DNA of 64,000 nt from contig SVIP01000003.1 of assembly GCA_015069425.1 (NCBI GenBank), positions 62,001 through 126,000 on the forward strand, in the 5' to 3' direction. The position numbers and the translations under genes were made by a program. Numbering within the stretch: the first letter of the stretch is position 1; every line of letters begins with the position of its first letter. Below the pieces are notes generated by a model that saw only the letters and a list, made by a program, of their open reading frames with translations, did no database searches and was not told the origin of the DNA. The DNA comes from Clostridiales bacterium. GTDB taxonomy: Bacteria; Bacillota; Clostridia; Christensenellales; Borkfalkiaceae. Below, in pieces: positions 9,638 through 18,555 of this stretch.

Positions 9638-11020
9638 ATGAAAGACAAAAAAATTCCTACAAAGATATTTTTAGAAGAAAAGGAACTTCCTAAATTTTGG
9701 TATAATATAAATGCAATTATGCCTGAAAAGCACGAACCTGCATTAAATCCTAAAACGTTAAAACCTTGTACGCTTGAAGACTATAAAGAAGTTTTTTGTG
9801 AAGAACTTGCTAAACAAGAAATGAATATGACTGACGAGTATATTCCTATCCCTGAAGAAGTTCAAGATTTTTATACAATGATTAGGCCTTCACCACTCAC
9901 AAGGGCTTATTGTTTAGAAAAAGTTTTAGATACGCCTGCAGAAATCTACTATAAATTTGAGGGTAACAATACTTCAGGTTCGCATAAGTTAAACTCAGCA
10001 ATAGCGCAAGCGTATTATGCTAAAAAAGAAGGTTTAACTTCGCTTACTACAGAAACTGGAGCAGGGCAATGGGGAACGGCACTTTCAATGGCGTGTGCGT
10101 ATTTTGGGCTTGATTTAACGGTATTTATGGTTAAATGTAGCGCAGAGCAAAAACCGTTTAGAAAAGCCGTAATTGAAACTTACGGTGGAAAGGTTATTCC
10201 TAGTCCCTCTATAACTACAAAAATTGGTAGAGATATTCTTGAAAAATATCCTAATACGGGTGGTTCGTTAGGTTGCGCTGTTTCGGAGGCAACGGAAAAA
10301 GCGCTTGAAACACCAAATTGTAAATACGTTTTAGGTAGTGTTCTTGACCACGTTATTTTGCATCAGTCAATTATAGGGTTAGAAACAAAAACTGCTCTTG
10401 AAAAATACAATATTGAACCTGATATGCTAATTAGTTGCGTAGGCGGTGGCTCAAATTTTGGTGGATTTATTGCGCCTTTTGTTAAAGATAAAATTAACGG
10501 AACAAAAAATTATAGAATTATAGGCGTTGAGCCAAAGTCTTGCCCGTCACTTACCCGTGGTAAATATGCTTATGATTTTGGCGATACCGGTAAGATTACG
10601 CCATTATTAAAAATGTGTACGTTAGGTAGTGGGTTTATGCCTTCGGCAAATCACTCTGGTGGTTTGCGTTATCACGGTATGAACCCTATCGTATCTAAAC
10701 TTTATCACGACGGTTATATTGAGGCAGTATCTGTTGAACAAACAAAAGTGTTTGAGGCGGCTGTTCAGTTTGCAAAATCTGAAGGTATTTTACCAGCGCC
10801 AGAATCTTCACATACTATCAGAGTTGCAATAGATGAGGCGCTTAAATGCAAGCAAACGGGCGAGAAGAAGAAAATTGTATTCTGCCTTACTGGTACGGGT
10901 TATTTTGACCTTAAGGCATATTCTGCGTTTAATAACAACACTATGGTAGATTATATTCCTACTGACGCTGACTTACAAAAAGGCTTTGATACACTACCAA
11001 ATATTACTTATAATAAATAA
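9638..11020 (+). CDS. trpB: Tryptophan synthase beta-like protein (TrpB2 type)
   Basis: PLP enzyme condensing indole with serine to tryptophan. 460 aa, longer than classical TrpB (~400) because of the N-terminal segment typical of TrpB2. PLP-binding Lys117 sits in SGSHKLNSA; TETGAGQWGTA and the phosphate-binding CVGGGSNFGG loop follow. RBS AAGGAG precedes the ATG. There is no trpA or other trp gene nearby and the gene has its own Trp T-box, so indole salvage rather than a full pathway is a reasonable inference; TrpB2 interacts poorly with TrpA in studied organisms. Family identification is firm, physiological role is inferred. Confidence 0.93.
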   Translation: MKDKKIPTKIFLEEKELPKFWYNINAIMPEKHEPALNPKTLKPCTLEDYKEVFCEELAKQEMNMTDEYIPIPEEVQDFYTMIRPSPLTRAYCLEKVLDTPAEIYYKFEGNNTSGSHKLNSAIAQAYYAKKEGLTSLTTETGAGQWGTALSMACAYFGLDLTVFMVKCSAEQKPFRKAVIETYGGKVIPSPSITTKIGRDILEKYPNTGGSLGCAVSEATEKALETPNCKYVLGSVLDHVILHQSIIGLETKTALEKYNIEPDMLISCVGGGSNFGGFIAPFVKDKINGTKNYRIIGVEPKSCPSLTRGKYAYDFGDTGKITPLLKMCTLGSGFMPSANHSGGLRYHGMNPIVSKLYHDGYIEAVSVEQTKVFEAAVQFAKSEGILPAPESSHTIRVAIDEALKCKQTGEKKKIVFCLTGTGYFDLKAYSAFNNNTMVDYIPTDADLQKGFDTLPNITYNK

Positions 11021-11061
11021 TTGCTCAAAGCCTTAAAAGTATAAAAATTTTAAGTATTTGC

Positions 11062-11090
11062 TTGCAATGTTAAGCAAAATATATTATAAT
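11062..11090 (+). promoter_or_regulatory. Promoter of acpP
   Basis: TTGCAA (11062-11067), 17 bp, perfect TATAAT (11085-11090). Confidence 0.65.
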
Positions 11091-11121
11091 AGATATATAA
11101 AATGTATGGAGGATACTTTAG

Positions 11122-11352
11122 ATGGCAACAGTCGATAAGGTTATTGAACTCATTGCTCAACAATTAAATAAGTCTGCTGATGAAATTACGGTGGATAAGG
11201 AAATAGTTAAGGATTTAGGTGCAGATTCTCTTGATGTAGTTGAAATGCTTATGAGTCTTGAAGAAGAGTTTAATATTACCGTTCCTGAAGAAGATGCTGT
11301 CAACATTAAAACCGTTGGCGATATCGTTAAGTTGATTGAAGAAAAACAATAA
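11122..11352 (+). CDS. acpP: Acyl carrier protein
   Basis: 76-aa acidic carrier of fatty-acyl chains in type II fatty acid synthesis. The 4'-phosphopantetheine attachment Ser36 is in the GADSLDVVEMLM motif. RBS GGAGG at 11108-11112. Monocistronic: it has its own promoter and a terminator hairpin follows. Lone acpP genes separate from fab clusters are common in Clostridia. The AVNIKTVGDIVKLIE C-terminus is typical. Confidence 0.96.
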   Translation: MATVDKVIELIAQQLNKSADEITVDKEIVKDLGADSLDVVEMLMSLEEEFNITVPEEDAVNIKTVGDIVKLIEEKQ

Positions 11353-11370
11353 TAAAAACAATAAGAAATA

Positions 11371-11400
11371 AAGTCCGCTTAAAGATAAGCGGACTTTTAA
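11371..11400 (+). terminator. Terminator after acpP
   Basis: Perfect stem AAGTCCGCTTA / TAAGCGGACTT (11371-11395) followed by a short T tract; may work in both directions. Confidence 0.75.
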
Positions 11401-11404
11401 TTTA

Positions 11405-11433
11405 ACAAAAAGCGCGGTAATGAAACCGCGCTT
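11405..11433 (-). terminator. Terminator of the P-type ATPase gene
   Basis: Stem AAGCGCGGT / ACCGCGCTT (11410-11418 with 11425-11433); read on the minus strand it is followed by TTTTTG, so it ends the convergent gene. Confidence 0.8.
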
Positions 11434-11438
11434 ATATA

Positions 11439-13865
11439 TTATACTTTTCTTTTAAGTTCAAATTTACTAAATGCTTTTTGTAATAGCCAACTCAGCGGAA
11501 TATCTAAAAGGACTATTGATAAAACGATAAGTAAATGATGCCAGTATGTTGAAAGCGGTAACATTACCGATAAAGAAAGTAGTGAGTTTAGTATTCCCGA
11601 TAGAGACAAAATGGTTATTACTAAAATTATAATTACGTGGCTAAAGAATATCGTTGCACGGAATTTGTTCAAAGGATAGCACGTTGTAAATAGGTTGATA
11701 ACGCCTGCAAACGTAAGGGCATATATACCCATTGTATCGTAAATTTCGCCAGGGAAACAGCCAACCGTAATTCTAAATATTTCAACAATAATAACACTTA
11801 AAATCATTAACAATGCGCTTGGGACTGATTTTTTAATAACGTAACTTATAAATCTACCTTCAACTAAAGAGTCGTTAGGTTGGAAAGATAAGAAGAAAGA
11901 GGGGATACCCGTTATAAAAATTTCAAACATAATCATATTTGAAAGCCTATAAGGATAAGCGTTCATGTACGGTAAGCACAAGGTAATTATCGCCATTAAC
12001 ATTGTAAAAAGTGTTTTCATTAAGAATAACGACGCTGAACTTTGAACGTTATTTATTACACGCCTACCTTCATAAACAACTTTAGGCATAGAGTTAAAAT
12101 TGTTGTCAAGTAGAACTAGGTGCGAAACGTTTCTTGCTGCATCACTACCTGCTGCAACGGAAATAGCGCAATCAGATTCTTTCAATGCCAAAATGTCGTT
12201 TACGCCGTCGCCAGTCATTGCCGTAACGTGCCCAGCGGCTTTTAACGCTTTAACAAGTATCGCTTTTTGTTCGGGTGAAACTCTTCCGAAAACAGTATAA
12301 TCATTAGCAACTTTGTAAACTTCTTCATCGGATAGCCCTTCAAGACTAATAAATTTATCCGCACCGTCTATTCCTACTCGTTTGCTAACTTCTGCTACGG
12401 TAACTGGATTATCACCAGATATAACTTTAATAGAAACGTTATTTTCCTTAAACCATTTAATCGTGCTAACGGCGTCTGCGCGAACGTTGTCTGCAAGTAT
12501 AATCAATGCAACGGGTGAAAAGTCGTTAGGAACACTGTCTTCTGTAAGTGCGTTATTTGAGTGCGCTAAAATTAGAACTCTCAAACCTTTTTTTGCATAA
12601 TCATTGATTTGATTTTCAAGGGATAAGTAAGACTCTTTATTTAGCACGAATTCAGGTGCGCCAAACGCATAAGTGCCTATTTGTTCAAATGTTACCGCAG
12701 ACATTTTTCTTGTAGAATTAAACGGAAGTATTTGTAAACTTTTATAAATATTGTTTTGACCAAATTTATTATATAAGGCAATAGCAGTTTGGTTGTTATC
12801 TTTTAATGCAACAAGCATAGAACCTATAATTTCGTCAACGTTGTTGGTTTTTGATAACATTACGGTTTCTTGAACGGTCATTTTTCCGTCTGTAATTGTA
12901 CCCGTTTTGTCAAAACAAATCGTGTCAACCCTTGCTAACATTTCAAGTGAATATAAATCTTGAACTAAAGTATTATGTCTTGCAAGTTTTATAATTCCAA
13001 CTGCAAGCGCAACGCTAGTAAGCAAGAACATACCAGCAGGAATCATTCCGATAACGGGGGTAGACGTTTTATAAATTGCCATTGCAAAATCTTCAGCGAT
13101 AGTCGTTTTAATCATCCAAGCAGTCGCTATAGGAACAATAATCAAAATAACGAACTTAATTATTAGTTTTAATGAATTCATTATTTCCGAATGTGGTTTT
13201 TTATATTCTTTTGCTTTTGCGGATAGAGTTTCAACGTAATTTTCTTTACCAACCCTTTCTGCTTTTGCATAGCAAGTTCCACTAGTAATAAAACTGCCTG
13301 CTAAAATCAAATCGCCAACTTTTTTCTTAATAGGAACAGATTCACCAGTTAAAAGTGATTCGTTTACTTCAATATCACCTTCTAAAATTATACAGTCTGT
13401 AGGAATTTGATTTCCGATACCTAAACTTAAAACGTCGTCTAAAACAACGTCGGAAACAGCAATGTCAACAGTTTTTCCGTTACGGATTACTTTAGTGCCT
13501 TTGTTTGCAATGAGGGATAGTTTGTCTATGCATTTTTTTGCACGAATTTCTTGAAAAATACCTATTGATATATTTGCAATATAAAAGAAAACAAAAAAGA
13601 AGTCTGAAAGTTTAACGGAATTTCCGTCGCTCAATTCTTTTCCATATATAGATATAAGCGCAATGAAAACAACTAACCCTAATAAATTAAAAAACGTGCA
13701 AACGTTATTAACAAAAATATTCAAATAAGATTTAGAATACTTTTGTTTAACACAGTTGTTTAGTCCATTTTTAATTCGCTGGGATACTTGTACGTCATTT
13801 AACCCCTCGGCTATCGAGGGGTTAAATCTTTCTGGTATTGCGCTTGGTTGTATGTTTGTTTTCAT
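11439..13865 (-). CDS. HAD-type cation-translocating P-type ATPase (CtpE-like)
   Basis: 808-aa membrane ion pump. Actuator motif LLTGESVP near residue 180; phosphorylation site ICFDKTGTITDG near 318-329; nucleotide-binding domain; hinge MTGDGVNDILALKESDCA; about ten hydrophobic segments with a C-terminal group of six. Overall it resembles CtpE/P2-like transporters of Firmicutes and Actinobacteria, some of which move Ca2+. The M4 segment reads IPAGM where P2 Ca2+ pumps have a PEGL-type motif, so the coordinating Glu is Ala and the cation is uncertain. It lies 24 bp downstream of leuS on the same strand and probably shares that transcript. A heavy-metal CPx motif is absent. Confidence 0.88.
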   Translation of the reverse strand: MKTNIQPSAIPERFNPSIAEGLNDVQVSQRIKNGLNNCVKQKYSKSYLNIFVNNVCTFFNLLGLVVFIALISIYGKELSDGNSVKLSDFFFVFFYIANISIGIFQEIRAKKCIDKLSLIANKGTKVIRNGKTVDIAVSDVVLDDVLSLGIGNQIPTDCIILEGDIEVNESLLTGESVPIKKKVGDLILAGSFITSGTCYAKAERVGKENYVETLSAKAKEYKKPHSEIMNSLKLIIKFVILIIVPIATAWMIKTTIAEDFAMAIYKTSTPVIGMIPAGMFLLTSVALAVGIIKLARHNTLVQDLYSLEMLARVDTICFDKTGTITDGKMTVQETVMLSKTNNVDEIIGSMLVALKDNNQTAIALYNKFGQNNIYKSLQILPFNSTRKMSAVTFEQIGTYAFGAPEFVLNKESYLSLENQINDYAKKGLRVLILAHSNNALTEDSVPNDFSPVALIILADNVRADAVSTIKWFKENNVSIKVISGDNPVTVAEVSKRVGIDGADKFISLEGLSDEEVYKVANDYTVFGRVSPEQKAILVKALKAAGHVTAMTGDGVNDILALKESDCAISVAAGSDAARNVSHLVLLDNNFNSMPKVVYEGRRVINNVQSSASLFLMKTLFTMLMAIITLCLPYMNAYPYRLSNMIMFEIFITGIPSFFLSFQPNDSLVEGRFISYVIKKSVPSALLMILSVIIVEIFRITVGCFPGEIYDTMGIYALTFAGVINLFTTCYPLNKFRATIFFSHVIIILVITILSLSGILNSLLSLSVMLPLSTYWHHLLIVLSIVLLDIPLSWLLQKAFSKFELKRKV

Positions 13866-13889
13866 AAATATTTATCCTAAATATAGAAT

Positions 13890-16319
13890 TTACACAATGA
13901 TATTTATAAGACGTTTTGGAACGATAATAAGTTTTTTAATTTCCTTTCCGTTAAGTTCTGTACTGAGTTTTTCGTCTTTGGCAATAATTTCTTTAACCAT
14001 TTCTTCAGTAACTTGACTTGGAACCATAATTTTGGTACGCATTTTGCTGTTAATCTGAACGGCAACTTCGACTTCATCAAGAACCAACGCACTTTCGTCG
14101 CATTCTGGATATTTGCTGTTAAATATTGAATTTTTATTGCCTAAACTTTCCCAAATTTCTTCAGCGAAGTGAGGTGCGCAGGGGGCAAGAAGTTGAATAA
14201 GTGTCTTAAACGCTTTTTTGAGAACGTGAATATTTTTGTCGCCTTCAATTCCATCGTATTTTGTAATTGCATTTAACAGTTCCATAAGACGTGCAACGGC
14301 TGTATTGAAAGAAAAACTTTCCATATCTCTATCTACGCATTTGATAGCGTAATTAACGGCGTAATTTAAGTCTTTTTCATTTTTACCCATTAAATTATTT
14401 TTGCCGTTTGGGGTAGAATTGAGTTTTATTGCAAGTCTTTCAATTCTGTCAAGGAATTTAGTAATAGCCTTAATGCCGTCATCACTCCAAGGACCGCCTT
14501 CAGTGTAAGAGAAACCAAACATAAGGTAGAGGCGTAGAACGTCTGAACCGTATTCTTGAACGTACGGGTCGGGCGCTATAATATTTCCTTTAGATTTACT
14601 CATTCTCATTCCGTCTGGTCCTAAAATTATACCTTGGTGAACGAGAGATTTAAAAGGTTCGTCAAAATTAAGATAACCCATATCGCGAAGTGCTTTTGTA
14701 ATAAAACGAGCATAGAGCAAATGCATACAAGCGTGTTCAGCACCGCCAACGTATTTATCTACAGGCAACATTTTGTTTATAATTTCAGGGTTAAAGGGTT
14801 CTTTAGCATTGTGTGCGTCGGGGTATCTTAAATAATACCAACTTGAGCAAACAAACGTATCTAAAGTATCGGGGTCTCTGTGCGCATCACCACCGCAAAC
14901 GGGGCATTTAACGTTCATAAAGCCTTGATGTTTAGCAAGGGGAGATTCGCCGTCGGGGGTAAATTCAACGTCGTATGGAAGTTGAACGGGTAAATCAGAA
15001 TAGGGTACGGGAACAACGCCACATTTTTCACAGTGAATAACGGGGATAGGTGCGCCCCAATAACGTTGACGAGAAACCAACCAGTCCCTTAATCTATAAT
15101 TTGTTTTATGTTCAGCTTTTCCGTCTTGAACAAGTTTATTTATAATTGCTTTTCTAGCTTTTTCGCTAGTCATGCCGTCAAAACCAGGGCTATTTACGAT
15201 AATTCCGTCATCAGTAAACGGTAGGTCGTCGTTAACGCCAACGCCTTTTATAACTCTAGTAATCGGTAGACCATATTTATTTGCAAATGCAAAATCCCTT
15301 TCGTCGTGAGAGGGTACGCCCATAACTGCGCCCGTTCCATAGGAATATAAAACGTAATCCGCTGCATAAATAGGAACAACTTTTCCGTTAATGGGGTTTA
15401 TTGCATTATGACCGATATAAACACCAGTTTTTTCTCTATTTGTAGAAAGTCTATCAATTTCGTTAGTTTTAGAAGTTTCAAGAATATATTCTTCAACTGC
15501 CTTCTTTTGTTTTGCCGAAGTAAGTTTTTTAACTAAAGGATGCTCAGGGGCAAGAACTACGTAAGATACGCCAAACAGGGTATCTGCGCGAGTTGTAAAG
15601 ACCTTAAATTTATCCCCGCTTTCTGCGGTAAATTCAATTTCACCACCAGTAGATTTACCAATCCAGTTTTTCTGCATTAGTTTAGTTTTTTCGGGCCAGT
15701 CGAGTCCGTTAAGGCTTTCAAGAAGTTCTTCTGCATAGTCGGTAATTTTAAAGAACCATTGAGTAAGGTCTTTTTTAACTACGGTGCTATTACATCTTTC
15801 GCAAACGCCGTTTGTAACTTGTTCGTTGGCTAAAACCGTTTTACAACTGGGGCACCAGTTAACGGGGGCTTCTTTACGGTAAGCAAGTCCCTTTTCGTAT
15901 AATTTCAAAAACAACCATTGAGTCCACTTATAATAGTCTTCGTTACACGTTTTGATTTCTGCGCTCCAATCGAACATTGCGCCCATTTCTTTTAGGGTTT
16001 GTTCCATGTTCAAAATGTTTTTGTCGGTTGAATCTTTAGGGTGAATACCGGTTTTTATGGCGTAATTTTCAGCAGGAAGACCAAATGCGTCAAATCCCAT
16101 AGGTTGAAAAACTTCATAGCCCTTCATTTTTTTATACCTTACAAAACTGTCGGTGGGGCCGTAATTATACCAGTGCCCAAGGTGCAATTTTGCAGCAGAA
16201 GGATAAGAGAACATTTCAAGACAATAATACTTTTTATCGGTATTTTTTGAGTTAAAATTACCAAGTTTTTCTTTTTCCCATATTGCCTGCCATTTTTTTT
16301 CAATTTTCTTAATGTCCAT
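13890..16319 (-). CDS. leuS: Leucyl-tRNA synthetase
   Basis: Class I synthetase charging tRNA-Leu, 809 aa. HIGH-type motif HLGH at residues 46-49, KMSKS-type RMSKSKGN near 585, CP1 editing domain in between, and a zinc-like CPSCKTVLA...CERC module near 158-177. The C-terminal tail ends in the usual [19 protein letters not shown] is about 12 bp ahead of ATG on the minus strand. Unlike many clostridial synthetase genes its 58-bp leader has no room for a T-box. Confidence 0.97.
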   Translation of the reverse strand: MDIKKIEKKWQAIWEKEKLGNFNSKNTDKKYYCLEMFSYPSAAKLHLGHWYNYGPTDSFVRYKKMKGYEVFQPMGFDAFGLPAENYAIKTGIHPKDSTDKNILNMEQTLKEMGAMFDWSAEIKTCNEDYYKWTQWLFLKLYEKGLAYRKEAPVNWCPSCKTVLANEQVTNGVCERCNSTVVKKDLTQWFFKITDYAEELLESLNGLDWPEKTKLMQKNWIGKSTGGEIEFTAESGDKFKVFTTRADTLFGVSYVVLAPEHPLVKKLTSAKQKKAVEEYILETSKTNEIDRLSTNREKTGVYIGHNAINPINGKVVPIYAADYVLYSYGTGAVMGVPSHDERDFAFANKYGLPITRVIKGVGVNDDLPFTDDGIIVNSPGFDGMTSEKARKAIINKLVQDGKAEHKTNYRLRDWLVSRQRYWGAPIPVIHCEKCGVVPVPYSDLPVQLPYDVEFTPDGESPLAKHQGFMNVKCPVCGGDAHRDPDTLDTFVCSSWYYLRYPDAHNAKEPFNPEIINKMLPVDKYVGGAEHACMHLLYARFITKALRDMGYLNFDEPFKSLVHQGIILGPDGMRMSKSKGNIIAPDPYVQEYGSDVLRLYLMFGFSYTEGGPWSDDGIKAITKFLDRIERLAIKLNSTPNGKNNLMGKNEKDLNYAVNYAIKCVDRDMESFSFNTAVARLMELLNAITKYDGIEGDKNIHVLKKAFKTLIQLLAPCAPHFAEEIWESLGNKNSIFNSKYPECDESALVLDEVEVAVQINSKMRTKIMVPSQVTEEMVKEIIAKDEKLSTELNGKEIKKLIIVPKRLINIIV

Positions 16320-16376
16320 AAGTCTAACGTGCCTCCGTTAATGAATAACTTTCCTAATTTTTTCGTATCGTGTTAT

Positions 16377-16405
16377 ATTATATACTAAACAACTTAAATA
16401 GTCAA
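16377..16405 (-). promoter_or_regulatory. Promoter of leuS
   Basis: On the minus strand TTGACT (16405-16400), 17 bp, perfect TATAAT (16382-16377). Confidence 0.8.
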
Positions 16406-16480
16406 GAAATATATTAGTGCAATTCGCCTATAAATACGAATAAATTTTGTAAAATTGTTTACAAAAGTATATTTTTTGCA

Positions 16481-16509
16481 TTTACAAATCGTAAGAAAAA
16501 TGCTATACT
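16481..16509 (+). promoter_or_regulatory. Promoter of galK
   Basis: TTTACA (16481-16486), 17 bp, TATACT (16504-16509); divergent from the leuS promoter, 75 bp away. Confidence 0.7.
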
Positions 16510-16539
16510 AAAATCATAAAAGTTTATAGGAGTAAAATT

Positions 16540-17787
16540 ATGTCGAAATTAAAGAAACCATACGCAAATATGTGTGAATTAACTAGTAATTTTTTAGCAC
16601 TTTACGGCGAAAATTCGGCGTGTCAATTAGAAAGGTATAATAAAGAGTTTGATAGGTTTAAAGATGTTTATAACGAATGCTCTGCTTACGTTGCGTCGTC
16701 AAGTGGTAGGGTTGAGGTTTGCGGTAACCATACTGACCACAACGGTGGTAGGGTATTATCGTGCGCAATAAGTTTAGATACTTTGGCTATGTTTTTGCCA
16801 ACTGACGATGGGATTGTTCGCATAATGAGTGAAGGTTATCCTGAAATTGTTGTTGACCTAAATGGAATTGAAAATGAAAAAATAGGAACTTCACCAGCGC
16901 TTGTTCGTGGCGTTGCCGTTGGTTGTGTTAAACGTGGCTTTAAAATAGGTGGGTTTAAGGCGACTTTTACTAGTAACGTCCTTGGTGGGGCAGGAATTTC
17001 AAGTTCTGCGTCTTTCGAGGTTTTAGTTTCTGAAATATTTAATTTTTTGTATAATAATTCAAAAATGACGGCTGAAGATAAGGCTATAGTTTCTCAATTT
17101 GCAGAAAACGTTTATTTCGGTAAACCCTGCGGTCTTTTGGACCAAACTGCCATTGCTTATGGTGGACTAAAAAAATTAGATTTTAAGAATAAAGAAAAAA
17201 TTGAAGTTACTTCTATAGAAAATCCCTTAAGTGATTACACTTTAGTTTTAATAGATACTGGTGGAACACACGAAAATTTAACTGATGAATATGCGTCTAT
17301 TCCCAGTGAAATGTTTGCAGTTGCTAACGCACTTGGCAAAAATAGGCTTATCGAAACGAACAGAGAAGAATTTTTGAGTAAATTACCTGAAATTAAAAAT
17401 TCTTTATCAGATAGGGCTGTTTTAAGGGCAATGCATTTTTTTGATGAAAATGAAAGGGTTGATAGTGCCTGTGATGCGTTGAATAAAAACGATTTTGAAA
17501 CTTTTTTGCGTTCAGTAAAAGATTCAGGGATAAGTTCTTGGAGTAAACTTCAAAACTGTTGCGTTGCTGGTAGTGCTTGCCAAGTAATTCCTTATTCGCT
17601 AACTGTTGCAGAGGCTTATTTGAATGGCGGTGTAAATAGGGTACACGGCGGTGGATTTGCTGGCAGTATCTTAAATATTGTAAAAAATGATAATTTGCAA
17701 AATTTTGTTAGTGCAGTTTCAAAATTATTTGGCAGGGATAAAGTTATACCGCTAAAAGTCAGAACTGTAGGCACTATCGTACTGTAA
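16540..17787 (+). CDS. galK: Galactokinase
   Basis: GHMP kinase phosphorylating galactose to galactose-1-phosphate. 415 aa. The galactose-binding signature is a variant, GRVEVCGNHTDHNGG (about residues 61-75), instead of GRVNLIGEHTDYNGG. The GHMP ATP loop is LGGAGISSSAS (about 147-157), and the C-terminal motif is GGGFAGSI. AGGAG precedes the ATG. No galT, galE or transporter is adjacent, so the rest of the Leloir pathway must be elsewhere. The variant signature is seen in some clostridial galactokinases; a related sugar kinase role cannot be fully excluded. Confidence 0.9.
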   Translation: MSKLKKPYANMCELTSNFLALYGENSACQLERYNKEFDRFKDVYNECSAYVASSSGRVEVCGNHTDHNGGRVLSCAISLDTLAMFLPTDDGIVRIMSEGYPEIVVDLNGIENEKIGTSPALVRGVAVGCVKRGFKIGGFKATFTSNVLGGAGISSSASFEVLVSEIFNFLYNNSKMTAEDKAIVSQFAENVYFGKPCGLLDQTAIAYGGLKKLDFKNKEKIEVTSIENPLSDYTLVLIDTGGTHENLTDEYASIPSEMFAVANALGKNRLIETNREEFLSKLPEIKNSLSDRAVLRAMHFFDENERVDSACDALNKNDFETFLRSVKDSGISSWSKLQNCCVAGSACQVIPYSLTVAEAYLNGGVNRVHGGGFAGSILNIVKNDNLQNFVSAVSKLFGRDKVIPLKVRTVGTIVL

Positions 17788-17810
17788 AATACTAATAAAA
17801 ATCGGTTTAT

Positions 17811-17825
17811 TTATGTCTGACATAA
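17811..17825. repeat. Palindrome, copy 1 of a recurring motif
   Basis: Perfect TTATGTC-T-GACATAA, 7+1+7, starting 23 bp after the galK stop. The same core occurs at 26191-26207 and 44308-44332, each just after a stop codon. Confidence 0.7.
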
Positions 17826-17898
17826 TGTTTTAAGGATTCGTTTATCAATTTTATTTTTTTAAATAAAAAAATTTGTTATTGATTTTTTATCATAATTA

Positions 17899-17927
17899 TT
17901 GACTATTAAAATTTTTTGTGTTAAAAT
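17899..17927 (+). promoter_or_regulatory. Promoter of eda-kdgK
   Basis: TTGACT (17899-17904), 17 bp, TAAAAT (17922-17927). Just downstream a CCGA...TCGG inverted repeat (about 17937-17963) lies in the leader and could be an operator. Confidence 0.7.
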
Positions 17928-17985
17928 CACAATGGACCGATTTGGGATTATCAAAAAGTCGGATTAAAAATACAAGGTGGTAAAT

Positions 17986-18555
17986 ATGGACAAAGTTATT
18001 CCCGTAGTCGTTATTAAGGATATAGACGACGCAATTCCTACGCTAAAAGCATTACGTGACGGTGGTGTTAATTGCGCAGAAATTACTTTTAGAACAGCTT
18101 GCGCTGCACAGGCAATAGAACTTGGCACAAAAACGTTTCCCGATATGAATATCGGTGCAGGCACGGTTATAAATTTAGAACAAGCAGTTAAAGCGGTTGA
18201 TGCCGGCGCAAAATTTTTAGTTTCTCCCGGTTTATCAGTTGCCGTTGCAGAATTTGCAAAAGAAAAGGGTATCGCTTATTATCCTGGTTGCGTAACGCCA
18301 ACTGAAATTATGCAAGCGTTAGAACTTGGTATAAACGTTGTTAAGTTTTTCCCTGCAAACGTTTATGGCGGACTTAAGGCGCTCAAGGCACTTTCTGCTC
18401 CGTTCCCACAAGTTAAATTTATACCCACAGGTGGTGTAGACCTTTCTAATTTAGAAGAGTTTTTATCATTTGAAAAAGTTTATGCTGTTGGCGGAAGCTT
18501 TATGATGAAAGGTGATATTGTTGAAAATTGTAAGGAGATTATTAAAAAAATATGA
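17986..18555 (+). CDS. eda: 2-keto-3-deoxy-6-phosphogluconate aldolase
   Basis: Splits KDPG into pyruvate and glyceraldehyde-3-phosphate. 189 aa. The catalytic Glu is in CAEITFRT, the Schiff-base Lys in NVVKFFPA, and the phosphate-binding GTVIN / PTGGV loops are present. The ATG at 17986 is chosen because AAGGTGG (17974-17980) is its ribosome site; a GTG at 17977 would fall inside that site. The stop overlaps kdgK by ATGA, so the two are translationally coupled and form a KDG-to-triose module for hexuronate or pectin-derived sugar breakdown. Confidence 0.95.
   Translation: MDKVIPVVVIKDIDDAIPTLKALRDGGVNCAEITFRTACAAQAIELGTKTFPDMNIGAGTVINLEQAVKAVDAGAKFLVSPGLSVAVAEFAKEKGIAYYPGCVTPTEIMQALELGINVVKFFPANVYGGLKALKALSAPFPQVKFIPTGGVDLSNLEEFLSFEKVYAVGGSFMMKGDIVENCKEIIKKI

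Noticed and set aside
13904-14092. Small minus-strand ORF inside the leuS 3' end
   Set aside because: Alternate-frame shadow of leuS without ribosome site.
16320-16539. T-box or other riboswitch ahead of leuS
   Set aside because: The leader is too short and lacks the T-box sequence; two ordinary divergent promoters explain the gap.
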